Positions 25,680 to 33,616 of a stretch of 64,000 nucleotides of DNA are shown here, piece after piece. Positions within the stretch are counted from its first letter, which is position 1; the number at the start of each line of letters is the position of its first letter. Made by a program: the position numbers and the translations under genes. The notes under the pieces were generated by a model that made no database searches, was not told the DNA's origin, and was given only the letters and a program-made list of their open reading frames with translations. Source of the stretch: Yinghuangia sp035454725 (GTDB lineage Bacteria; Actinomycetota; Actinomycetes; Streptomycetales; Streptomycetaceae); the NCBI RefSeq assembly GCF_051388935.1, contig NZ_JBPKBI010000022.1, positions 37,318 to 101,317 on the forward strand, read 5' to 3'.

Positions 25680-26567
25680 GTGGCGAATGCTCTGCTGTTT
25701 CCGATCGACCCGCTGAATCCGCGACGGGTCGACTCACACTTCGCGCGTGAGGCGCGGGCCGCACGCGAGTTGGGGCTCGCGGTGGCGCTGGTCGACCATG
25801 ACGCGCTGCTGCGCGGGGACGCCCGAGAGGCGACGCGGCGGGTCCCCGAGGGGCTCGGGCCGGCGGTGTACCGGGGCTGGATGGTGCCGGTGCGTGCCTA
25901 CGAGGCATTCGACGCTGCGCTGCGTGCTCGCGGCGCCGTCGCGGCGACAACTCCCGACGCGTACGCACGAGCGCATGAACTACCCGGCTGGTACGAGCAC
26001 TTCGCCGCCTTCACGCCCCGTACCGCATTGCTGCCGCTGGCGGTCGGGGACCGGCCGGACGCCTCGGAGTTGGCGGCCGCGGCCTCGCAACTGCCGGGCG
26101 GAGCGGCCATGGTCAAGGACTGGGTCAAGTCGCGCAAGCACGAGTGGGACACCGCGTGCTTCGTCCCCGACCTCGCCGACACCGCCGGCCTCGCGTCGGT
26201 CGTCGACGCGTTCCTGACCGGCCAGGGCGTGTTCCTGACCGGCGGCGTCGCGCTGCGCGCGTACGAGGAGTTCACCGGGCCCGAGGCACGCGTCTGGTGG
26301 GTCGACGCCGTGCCGGTGCTGTCCACGGCGCATCCGGACTCCCCGGGGCAACCGGTCGCGCCACCGTTGTCGGAGTCCTTGCGAAGCGCGGTGGCCGCCT
26401 TCGAAGCACCTTTTGTGACAACGGACTTGGCATTGCGCGCAGACGGGGTGTGGCGCGTCGTCGAGGTCGGGGACGGGCAGGTGAGCGACCTGCCGGCAAC
26501 CACCGAGGCAACGGAACTGCTGGGTGCGCTGGCGACCGGCCTTAACCCGCCGATCGGCACGGACTGA
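25680..26567 (+). CDS. ATP-grasp domain-containing protein
   Basis: 295 residues. MANALLFPIDPLNPRRVDSH.. begins like the small streptomycete ATP-grasp proteins. MVKDWVKSRKHEWDTACFVP contains the ATP-grasp lysines, and the C-terminal WRVVEVGDGQVSDLP corresponds to the Mg-binding E.GDGQVS motif. The family ligates carboxylates to amines or is uncharacterised, so the substrate is unknown. The GTG at 25680 lacks a Shine-Dalgarno sequence but has TATCGT 6 nt upstream, consistent with a leaderless transcript. It ends near a terminator shared with the acyl-CoA dehydrogenase. Confidence 0.85.
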   Translation: MANALLFPIDPLNPRRVDSHFAREARAARELGLAVALVDHDALLRGDAREATRRVPEGLGPAVYRGWMVPVRAYEAFDAALRARGAVAATTPDAYARAHELPGWYEHFAAFTPRTALLPLAVGDRPDASELAAAASQLPGGAAMVKDWVKSRKHEWDTACFVPDLADTAGLASVVDAFLTGQGVFLTGGVALRAYEEFTGPEARVWWVDAVPVLSTAHPDSPGQPVAPPLSESLRSAVAAFEAPFVTTDLALRADGVWRVVEVGDGQVSDLPATTEATELLGALATGLNPPIGTD

Positions 26568-26596
26568 CGCGCCGCGCCCAGACCCGGAAAGCGAGA

Positions 26597-26681
26597 GTTG
26601 CGCCTCGCGCGCGGCATGTCTGCACGAGCCCGGGCGCGGTGGTTCCCACCAGGCGTTGCGCCTCGCGCGCGCGGCATGTCT
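26597..26681. repeat. Short direct repeat pair
   Basis: GTTGCGCCTCGCGCGCGGCA followed by TGTCT occurs at 26597-26621 and 26655-26681, the second copy with an extra CG. It lies in the intergenic region between the ATP-grasp and acyl-CoA dehydrogenase genes. Confidence 0.6.
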
Positions 26682-26705
26682 CGGGCGCGGCCACCGTGTT
26701 CTTCA

Positions 26706-26750
26706 GCGAGGACGGCACACGTTCCGGCAGGGAATGAGTGCCGCCCTCGC
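26706..26750. terminator. Hairpin terminator between convergent genes
   Basis: A 13-bp stem with a single mismatch (26706-26718 with 26738-26750) and a 19-nt loop separates the ATP-grasp gene from the minus-strand acyl-CoA dehydrogenase gene. Confidence 0.7.
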
Positions 26751-26774
26751 TTGTCGCGTGACACCTGTCGCCGC

Positions 26775-27941
26775 TCACGCGTCGAGGCCGCCGCGTTTGA
26801 CCAGCTGGCCGACGATGACGTTGCGCTGGATCTCGTTGGTGCCCTCGCCGACGATCATCAGTGGGGCGTCGCGGAAGTAGCGCTCCACGTCGAATTCCGT
26901 GGAGTAGCCGTAGCCGCCGTGGATGCGCACCGCGTTGAGTGCGACCTGCATCGCGGTCTCCGACGCGAACAGCTTGGCCATGCCCGCCTCCATGTCGACG
27001 CGGCGTCCGGCGTCGGCCTCGCGGGCGGCGTGCAGCGTGAGCTGGCGGGCGGCGGTGAGCGATGTGGCCATGTCGGCCAGGTAGTTGCCGATCGACTGGT
27101 GCTTCCAGATCGGCTTGCCGAACGATTCGCGCTCCTGGGCGTACGCGAGCGCGTCCTCGAACGCGGCTCGTCCGACGCCGAGCGCGCGGGCTGCGACCTG
27201 GAGGCGTCCGGTCTCCAGGCCCTTCATCATCTGCGCGAAGCCCGCTCCAGGGGTGCCACCCAGTACGGCGTCGGCGGGTACGCGCAGCCCCTCGAAGAAC
27301 AGCTCGCAGCTCTCGACGCCCTTGTAGCCGAGTTTGGGCAGGTCGCGGGACACCGTGAGGCCGGGGCCGTGTTCGACCAGCAGGATCGAGATGCCCGCGT
27401 GCGGCGGGTTCGCGTCCGGGTCGGTCTTGCACATCAGTGCGATGAGTTGCGAGCGGCGCGCGTTCGAGATCCAGGTCTTGGAGCCCTCGACGAGGTAGTC
27501 GTCGCCGTCGCGGCGGGCGACCGTGCGCATGGCCGCCAGGTCCGATCCGCCGCCGGGCTCGGTCAGCGCCATGGTCGCCCGTACCTCGCCGGTGGCCATG
27601 CGCGGGAGGTAGCGGGTCTTCTGCTCGTCGGTGCCGAAGTGGGTGAGCAGCTTCGCGACGACGGTGTGGCCGCCCATCGCGCCGGCCAGGCTCATCCAGC
27701 CGCGCGCGAGCTCCTCGGTGACGAGCACGTAGCAGGGCATGGAGACCGGTGCGCCGCCGTACTCCTCCGGGACGGCGAGGCCGTAGATGCCGAGCCGCTT
27801 CATCTGCTCGATCAGCGCCTCGGGGTAGGTGTTGGCGTGTTCGAGTCCCTGGACGACCGGCTTGACTTCCTTGTCCACGAAGTCGCGCACCGTACGCACG
27901 ATGAACTGCTCGTCCTCGGACAGGATGTCCCAAGTGCCCAT
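26775..27941 (-). CDS. Acyl-CoA dehydrogenase
   Basis: 388 residues, typical ACAD length. Signatures: MALTEPGGGSDLAAMRT (FAD/substrate), KTWISNA, GRLQVAARALGVGRAAFEDA, YAQERESFGKPI, and IVGEGTNEIQRN, with the catalytic glutamate in the C-terminal motif. It oxidises an acyl-CoA to the 2,3-enoyl-CoA and passes electrons to ETF (compare EtfBA at 46-48 kb). ATG 27941 has AAGGAG upstream. It lies 40 bp from the CoA-transferase gene on the same strand, so they likely form one operon. Confidence 0.95.
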   Translation of the reverse strand: MGTWDILSEDEQFIVRTVRDFVDKEVKPVVQGLEHANTYPEALIEQMKRLGIYGLAVPEEYGGAPVSMPCYVLVTEELARGWMSLAGAMGGHTVVAKLLTHFGTDEQKTRYLPRMATGEVRATMALTEPGGGSDLAAMRTVARRDGDDYLVEGSKTWISNARRSQLIALMCKTDPDANPPHAGISILLVEHGPGLTVSRDLPKLGYKGVESCELFFEGLRVPADAVLGGTPGAGFAQMMKGLETGRLQVAARALGVGRAAFEDALAYAQERESFGKPIWKHQSIGNYLADMATSLTAARQLTLHAAREADAGRRVDMEAGMAKLFASETAMQVALNAVRIHGGYGYSTEFDVERYFRDAPLMIVGEGTNEIQRNVIVGQLVKRGGLDA

Positions 27942-27981
27942 GCCTGTTGCTCCTTGCCGGTGTGTGGCTGTGGTGCGGGCG

Positions 27982-29190
27982 TCAGATGACGCGTTCGGCC
28001 CGCAGGCCGTCGATGTCGGCCGCGCTGTATCCCAGCTCGCCCAGGACCTCGGCGGTGTGCTCGCCGAGCGCGGGTACGTCGCCCATGACCGGGGCCGTGC
28101 CGGCCATGTCGACCGGCGGCACGAGCGCCGGGACGACGGTGCCGGAGGGTGTGCGGACCTCGCGCCAGCGGTCGCGGCCGGCGAGCACGGGGTGGTCCAG
28201 GAACTCTTCGACGTCGTTGACGCCGGCGTTCGCGATGCCGGCCCGGTCGAGCAGTTCCCGCGCCTTTGTGCTGTCGAGGCCGAGAAGACGCTCGGCCACG
28301 ATCGCGTTGACCTCGCCGCGGTGGGCGACGCGGTCCGCACCGGTGGCGAAGCGCGGATCGGCGGCGAGTTCGGGGCGGTCGAGGAACCGCTCGCACAGCG
28401 CGGCCCATTCGCGTTCGTTCTGGACGGAGAAGATGACGCTCTTGCCGTCGGCGGTGGGAAACGCCCCGTACGGCGCGATGGTGGCGTGCTGCGTGCCGAT
28501 GCGCGGGGGCTGGGCGCCGGTGTGCCGGGTGTAGTAGGCGGGCTGGCCGAGCCATTCGGCGAGCGCCTCGAAGAGCGAGACCTCGACCGCGCGGGCGGCG
28601 CCGGTGGTCGCACGGACGAAGAGGCCGGTGAGGATGCCGCTGTAGGCGTACATGCCCGCGGCGATGTCGGCGATCGAGATGCCGACCCGCGCCGGCTCGT
28701 CCGCGCCGCCGGTGAGCGAGACCAAACCGGTCTGGCACTGCACGAGCAGGTCGTAGGCCTTGCGGTCGGCCCACGGGCCGGTGGACCCGTAGCCCGTGAC
28801 CGAGCACGGGATCAGCGACGGGTGCCGCGCGGCGAGGGCGGGCGCGGAGAATCCGAGGCGGGCGGCCGCGCCCGGTCCGAGGTTCTGAACGAACACGTCG
28901 GCACCGGCGAGCAGTTGCTCCAGGATGTCGCGCCCTCGGGCGGTCTTGAGGTCGAGCGTGACCGATTCCTTGGCGCGGTTGAGCCAGACGAAATAGCTGG
29001 AGTCGCCGTGGACGGCGGTGTCGTACCGGCGTGCGAAGTCGCCTCCGTCCGGGCGTTCGATCTTGACCACCCGGGCGCCGAGGTCGGCGAGCTGGCGGGT
29101 GGCGAAGGGCGCCGCGACCGCCTGTTCGACGCTGATGACGGTGATGCCGGCGAGCGGCAGAGCGTCGGCGGGGCCGGCGGTGTCGGTCAT
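27982..29190 (-). CDS. CaiB/BaiF-family (class III) CoA-transferase
   Basis: 402 residues. GITVISVEQAVAAPFATRQLADLG is the family N-terminus. KAYDLLVQCQTGL includes the catalytic Asp that forms the acyl-enzyme anhydride. GYGSTGPWADR and SLFEALAEWL are typical. It activates a carboxylic acid with CoA for the adjacent acyl-CoA dehydrogenase. ATG 29190 has a GAGG-type site upstream; an in-frame start at 29253 would add a Lys-rich leader unlike the family. Divergent from LysR. Confidence 0.94.
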   Translation of the reverse strand: MTDTAGPADALPLAGITVISVEQAVAAPFATRQLADLGARVVKIERPDGGDFARRYDTAVHGDSSYFVWLNRAKESVTLDLKTARGRDILEQLLAGADVFVQNLGPGAAARLGFSAPALAARHPSLIPCSVTGYGSTGPWADRKAYDLLVQCQTGLVSLTGGADEPARVGISIADIAAGMYAYSGILTGLFVRATTGAARAVEVSLFEALAEWLGQPAYYTRHTGAQPPRIGTQHATIAPYGAFPTADGKSVIFSVQNEREWAALCERFLDRPELAADPRFATGADRVAHRGEVNAIVAERLLGLDSTKARELLDRAGIANAGVNDVEEFLDHPVLAGRDRWREVRTPSGTVVPALVPPVDMAGTAPVMGDVPALGEHTAEVLGELGYSAADIDGLRAERVI

Positions 29191-29252
29191 GCGGGCGTCC
29201 TCGCTGGTCGTTGTCGGCTTGTCGTGAGCCTTGTTGGACTTCATCATGAACA

Positions 29253-29280
29253 CTTATGGCACCGTGAGTGAAATAATAAG
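29253..29280. promoter_or_regulatory. Candidate LysR-binding region
   Basis: CTTAT (29253-29257) and ATAAG (29276-29280) form an inverted repeat in an AT-rich segment of the 143-bp gap between divergent caiB-like and lysR genes. Spacing is wider than the classic T-N11-A box, so this is tentative. Confidence 0.35.
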
Positions 29281-29333
29281 GAATGATGGAGGCATACTCG
29301 GCGCGGATATACGAACGAGGTGTGCGGTAGGAA

Positions 29334-30287
29334 ATGGACCTCAAACAGCTCAAGGCGCTCGTGACGGTGGCCGAGGTGGGGAGCGTCACACGCGCGGCGG
29401 AGCTGCTGCACCTCGTGCAGCCCGCGGTGACCCGGCAGATCCGCACGCTGGAGGAAGAACTCGGCGTCGCCCTGTTCGAACGCAGCCGCCAGGGCATGCG
29501 GGCCACCGAGGCGGGGGCGATCATGGTCGCCCGCGCGCGGCGCGCCCTGAACGAGCTGGAGTGGGCCAGGTCCGAGGTGCGGCCGACTCCCGGCGTGGTG
29601 ACCGGGGTCGTACGGGTCGGCCTGCTGGACAGCACCGCCGACCTCCTCGCGGCACCGCTCGTGTCATCTCTCGCGCGCGAACACCCCGGCATCGACCTGC
29701 GGCTCATCACGGCCTACTCCGGGCACCTCCAGCAGTGGCTCGACGAAGGCGACCTCGACCTCTCCCTCCTCTACAACCTCGACAGCACGCCGTCACTGAA
29801 CGCGCACCTGCTGCTGCACGAGAACCTGTGGGCCGTCGCCCCCGCCTCCGAGGGCCTGCGCGCCGATGCGCCGGTGCCGTTCGCGACCGCCGCGACGCAT
29901 CCGCTGGTGATGCCGACGACCGGGCACGCGCTGCGTACGCTGATCGACGACGCAGCCAAGCAGGCCGGCATCGAGATGGACGTCGTCGTGCAGACCAACT
30001 CCATGCGCGTGCAGAAGCAGCTCGTGCTGGCCGGGCACGGCTGGACGATCCTGCCCGGTGTCGGCATCGCCGCCGACGTGGCGCGCGGTGTGCTGAGCGC
30101 CGCGCCGCTGTGCGAGCCCGACGTGTCGCGGGCGGTCGTCGCGGCGGCCCAGCGCACGTCGCGGATTCCGCCGGCGGTGGACACCGTCGCCCGCGAGCTG
30201 GTCCGTCAGGTCCGGGTCGCCGTCGCGGAGGGCCGGTGGCCGGTCGAGGAGGTCTACCAGTCCGAGGCCCTGACTGACATCGGCTGA
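29334..30287 (+). CDS. LysR-family transcriptional regulator
   Basis: 317 residues. The N-terminal winged HTH is clear (LKQLKALVTVAEVGSVTRAA, LLHLVQPAVTRQIRTLEEEL). The periplasmic-binding-like effector domain spans ~90-300. It is divergent from the CoA-transferase/acyl-CoA dehydrogenase genes and 190 bp upstream of the Rieske gene, so it probably controls one or both in response to a pathway acid or CoA ester (inference). Confidence 0.95.
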   Translation: MDLKQLKALVTVAEVGSVTRAAELLHLVQPAVTRQIRTLEEELGVALFERSRQGMRATEAGAIMVARARRALNELEWARSEVRPTPGVVTGVVRVGLLDSTADLLAAPLVSSLAREHPGIDLRLITAYSGHLQQWLDEGDLDLSLLYNLDSTPSLNAHLLLHENLWAVAPASEGLRADAPVPFATAATHPLVMPTTGHALRTLIDDAAKQAGIEMDVVVQTNSMRVQKQLVLAGHGWTILPGVGIAADVARGVLSAAPLCEPDVSRAVVAAAQRTSRIPPAVDTVARELVRQVRVAVAEGRWPVEEVYQSEALTDIG

Positions 30288-30406
30288 CCTGCGCAAACGT
30301 GGTCGTCGGACGGCCCGCGGCGACCGGCCGGGGGGTGCACGGGGGCACCTGTGGCCATGCGCGCGCGACATGGTCGCATAACGATTTTCTATTGGGCAAG
30401 GCCGAG

Positions 30407-30433
30407 GATCAGTGCCCATGATGTGGGCAGATC
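30407..30433. promoter_or_regulatory. Inverted repeat upstream of the Rieske oxygenase gene
   Basis: TGCCCA (30413-30418), spacer TGATG, TGGGCA (30424-30429), flanked on both sides by GATC. It lies about 50-70 bp upstream of the ATG at 30481, a plausible operator. Confidence 0.45.
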
Positions 30434-30480
30434 AGGCACCCGCCCAAATCGCACGGGCACCATCGAAAAGGACCGGGCCC

Positions 30481-31761
30481 ATGGCGCTGTATCCGAAGCC
30501 GGCCGAAGGCAGTTGGACGTCGCACTACCCGGACGTCGGCACGGGCTTCGTGTCCTACGAGGACAGCATCTCGCCCGAGTTCCACGCGGACGAGCGCGAG
30601 GCGGTCTTCAAGCGTGCCTGGCTGAACGTCGGCCGAGTCGAGGAACTCCCGCGCCCCGGCAGCTACTTCACCAAGGAGCTGGAGGTCGCTGGGACCTCCC
30701 TCATCGTGGTGCGGGACAAGCAGGGCGAGGTCCGGGCCTTCCACAACATCTGTCGCCACCGGGGCAACAAGCTGGTATGGCAGGACTACCCTCGCGAGGA
30801 AGTCTCCGGCACCGTACGGCAGTTCACCTGCAAGTACCACGGCTGGCGCTACGGCCTCGACGGCGCGTGCACCTTCGTCCAGCAGGAGAGCGAGTTCTTC
30901 GACCTCGACAAGAACGCGTACGGCCTGGTGCCGGTGCACTGCGACGTGTGGGCGGGCTTCGTCTTCGTCAACCTCGCGAAGGAACCGCCGCAGTCCCTGC
31001 GGGAGTTCCTCGGCCCGATGATCACACCGCTGGAAGGCTATCCGTTCGACCGGATGACCGAGCGGTACGACTTCCGCGCCGACATCGACTGCAACTGGAA
31101 GATCTTCCTGGACGCCTTCCAGGAGTACTACCACGTGCCTTTCCTGCACCCGCAGGAGGCGACACCGGCCGCCCGCGACAAGATGACCGGCTTCGAGGCC
31201 CCGCACTACCAGCTCGACGGCCCCCACCGGATGGTCACCGCCGACGGCGTACCGCGCCGCCTGTGGCCGGACGACTTCCAGTACCCCATCGAAATCGCCA
31301 CACGCAGCGGCCTGTTCGGCCCCTGGGACGAGCCCGACCTCGGCGCCGACCTGCCCGGGACCAACCCCGGCAAGGTCAAGAACTGGGCGATCGACAACTT
31401 CCAGATCTTCCCGAACCTGGAGATCCTGGTCTGGGCGAGCGGCTGGTACCTCACGTACCGGTTCTGGCCGACCTCGCACAACACACACCGCTTCGAGGGC
31501 ACCCTGTTCTTCCCCAAGGCCGAGACGGCGTCGCAGCGGGCCGCGCAGGAGTGCGCGGCGGTGATGTTCAAGGAGTTCGCCCTCCAGGACGCCGGGACGC
31601 TCGCGGGCACCCAGGAGGGGCTGGAGTCCCGGGCGGCGGGCGACGAGTTCCCGCTCAGCGACCAGGAGCTCCTGGTCCGGCACTTCCACCACGCGGTCGG
31701 AACCTGGGTCGAGGACTACCGGCGCAGCCGCGAGGCACGTACGACGAGCACGGGGGTCTGA
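30481..31761 (+). CDS. Rieske aromatic-ring-hydroxylating oxygenase, alpha subunit
   Basis: 426 residues. Rieske [2Fe-2S] motif: CRHRGN .. CKYHGW, within residues ~95-127. The mononuclear iron site includes AFQEYYHVPFLH (His-x4-His). The family joins O2 activation to hydroxylation of aromatic, steroid or terpenoid substrates. No beta subunit is present, but the 110-residue protein 4 bp downstream is its usual partner. ATG 30481 (MALYPKPAEGSWTSHY) is the conserved start, preceded by AAGGAC. Substrate not deducible. Confidence 0.95.
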   Translation: MALYPKPAEGSWTSHYPDVGTGFVSYEDSISPEFHADEREAVFKRAWLNVGRVEELPRPGSYFTKELEVAGTSLIVVRDKQGEVRAFHNICRHRGNKLVWQDYPREEVSGTVRQFTCKYHGWRYGLDGACTFVQQESEFFDLDKNAYGLVPVHCDVWAGFVFVNLAKEPPQSLREFLGPMITPLEGYPFDRMTERYDFRADIDCNWKIFLDAFQEYYHVPFLHPQEATPAARDKMTGFEAPHYQLDGPHRMVTADGVPRRLWPDDFQYPIEIATRSGLFGPWDEPDLGADLPGTNPGKVKNWAIDNFQIFPNLEILVWASGWYLTYRFWPTSHNTHRFEGTLFFPKAETASQRAAQECAAVMFKEFALQDAGTLAGTQEGLESRAAGDEFPLSDQELLVRHFHHAVGTWVEDYRRSREARTTSTGV

Positions 31762-31765
31762 CCCG

Positions 31766-32098
31766 ATGTCCTCCCTCCTCCCCGCCGACTTCGCGGACCT
31801 CGAACCCTTCGCGGGCACGTGGTGCCTCCCGACCGAGCCGGAACGCTGGGCTCGGCGCATGGCGAGCACCATGGCCGAGATGGAGCCCTTCTACCGGGCG
31901 GCGTTCCCGCGCATCCGCGACGCGCTGGCATACTGCGACAAGTTCCCGCTCGACGACATGCCCGACCAGCCCCGGCACCTGCTGGAACTCGTGCACTCGG
32001 TGATCATGGTCGCGATGTGCGTGGAGGTCTGGCACCAGCCGAAGGTGATCGACAGCGGCGCGGCCGAGCTGCACCGCATCGGGGAGCCTCTGCCGTAG
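31766..32098 (+). CDS. Small conserved partner of the Rieske oxygenase
   Basis: 110 residues beginning MSSLLPADFADLEPFAGTWC and containing AYCDKFPLDDMPDQPRHLLE and VEVWHQPKVIDSGAAELHRI. I recall close relatives located directly after the same Rieske family in Streptomyces and mycobacteria. There is no known domain or catalytic motif. The 4-nt gap suggests translational coupling. Its role (substrate delivery or a structural subunit) is unknown. Confidence 0.8.
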   Translation: MSSLLPADFADLEPFAGTWCLPTEPERWARRMASTMAEMEPFYRAAFPRIRDALAYCDKFPLDDMPDQPRHLLELVHSVIMVAMCVEVWHQPKVIDSGAAELHRIGEPLP

Positions 32099-32199
32099 AG
32101 CCCGCCTCGGCCCGGTCCCCGAAATTCGAACGACGCCGTATATTGTGCGGGCTCTGATCGAACAGAACCGAAAACCACGCCCGCTAAGGAGCCGATCGT

Positions 32200-32388
32200 A
32201 TGAAGGTCACCGTCGACGACGACCGCTGCCGCGGCCACGGCGTCTGCTGCGCGATCTGCCCCGAGGTCTTCGCGCTGCACGACGATGGCTACGCCGTGGT
32301 GCAGGTGGACGAGATCCCGGCCGAATACGAGGACTCCGTGCACGAGGCGATCACCAACTGCCCCGAGCGCGCGATCTCGACGATCTGA
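32200..32388 (+). CDS. Ferredoxin ([3Fe-4S]/[4Fe-4S] type)
   Basis: 62 residues. The cysteine pattern C10, C16/C17, C20 and the C-terminal C54-P (NCPERAI) is that of small streptomycete ferredoxins that feed P450s or Rieske enzymes. ATG 32200 has AAGGAG upstream. It lies 100 bp downstream of the Rieske partner gene, so it is the likely electron donor; no ferredoxin reductase is adjacent. Confidence 0.9.
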   Translation: MKVTVDDDRCRGHGVCCAICPEVFALHDDGYAVVQVDEIPAEYEDSVHEAITNCPERAISTI

Positions 32389-32547
32389 TCCCTTCCGGCC
32401 GGCCTCCCGCCCCGTGCTCCCGCTCGCGGGCGGTCACGGTTGGGACGAGTGCGGCGGTGTGGCCGCGCGCGCCAGGGGTGAGGATGTACCCACTGAATCG
32501 CGTGCGGTGAGCCCGCACGCGGCAATCGACACCGCCAAGGGGTGGGC

Positions 32548-33528
32548 ATGAGCGGGCTTTTCGGATGGGGTATCGCGGCGACCGGATCGATGGCGCGGAC
32601 CCTGGGCAAGGTCATCGCCGCCGAGCCGGGGATGCGCGTGGCCGCGGTCGCCTCGCGCGACAAGGACCGCGCGGCCGACTTCGCCCGCGAGCTGGGCGAC
32701 GGCACGGGCTACGGCTCGTACGCCGAGATGGTCGCCGACCCGGCGGTGGAAGCGGTGTACGTCGCCACCCCGCACGCCCTGCACCGCGAAGTCGTCGACC
32801 TCGCGATCGCCGCGCGCAAGCCGGTGCTGTGCGAGAAGCCGCTCGCGGCCACGCTGGCCGACGCCGAGGCGATGGTGGCGGACGCCCGCGCGGCCGACGT
32901 GTTCCTCATGGAAGCCATGTGGATGTGGTTCAACCCGCTCGTGCGGCGCGTGAAGGAGCTCGCCGACGACGGCACGCTCGGTGAAGTGCGGTCGATCCAC
33001 GCGACGTTCGGCTTCCCCATGCCCTACGACGCGGAACACCGCCTGTGGAACCCCGAGTTGGGCGGCGGTGCGCTGCTCGACCTGGGCGTGTATCCGGTCG
33101 CGCTGGCCCAACTGCTGCTCGGAGCACCCGAGTCGATCGAGGTGGCCGGCGCGCTCGCACCCAGCGGCGTGGACTCCGAGGTGGCCCTGCTCCTGCGCTG
33201 GCCCGGTGGCCCGCACGCGCTTCTGGAGACCTCGCTGATCAGCCAACTGCCCATGACCGCTTCGGTGATCGGCACCCGGGGACGGGCCGAGCTGGACGCG
33301 TTCTTCCACTGCACCACCCGCATCACCGTGCACACCTACGGAGGCCGCACACCCCAGGAGTTCACGATCGACTCACCCGAGGTCGCGCTCGCCGCCGAGA
33401 TCCGCGAGGTCCGCGACCGCGTCCGCGACGGTCGTCTGGAGAGCACGGTCATGCCGCTCGACGCCACACTGGCGATCATGCGGACGGTGGAGGAGGCGCG
33501 TACGCGCTTGGGCGCGACCGGGCGCTGA
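32548..33528 (+). CDS. Gfo/Idh/MocA-family oxidoreductase
   Basis: 326 residues. The N-terminal Rossmann fold opens GWGIAATGSMARTLG (a GxGxxG variant), and CEKPLAAT is the hallmark motif EKP. The substrate domain contains GGGALLDLGVYPVAL. NAD(P)-dependent oxidation or reduction of a sugar, inositol or dihydrodiol (several members are trans-dihydrodiol dehydrogenases, which would suit the Rieske enzyme upstream). ATG 32548 has AAGGGG upstream; GTG 32542 is possible. Confidence 0.92.
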   Translation: MSGLFGWGIAATGSMARTLGKVIAAEPGMRVAAVASRDKDRAADFARELGDGTGYGSYAEMVADPAVEAVYVATPHALHREVVDLAIAARKPVLCEKPLAATLADAEAMVADARAADVFLMEAMWMWFNPLVRRVKELADDGTLGEVRSIHATFGFPMPYDAEHRLWNPELGGGALLDLGVYPVALAQLLLGAPESIEVAGALAPSGVDSEVALLLRWPGGPHALLETSLISQLPMTASVIGTRGRAELDAFFHCTTRITVHTYGGRTPQEFTIDSPEVALAAEIREVRDRVRDGRLESTVMPLDATLAIMRTVEEARTRLGATGR

Positions 33529-33616
33529 CCTTCTTCGTCATCCGCACCTGCGTTGATCATCACCGGCGATAGGGTCTTCGGACGAACTGTCGGGCGTGGG
33601 GAGGTCGGCGTCGCTC

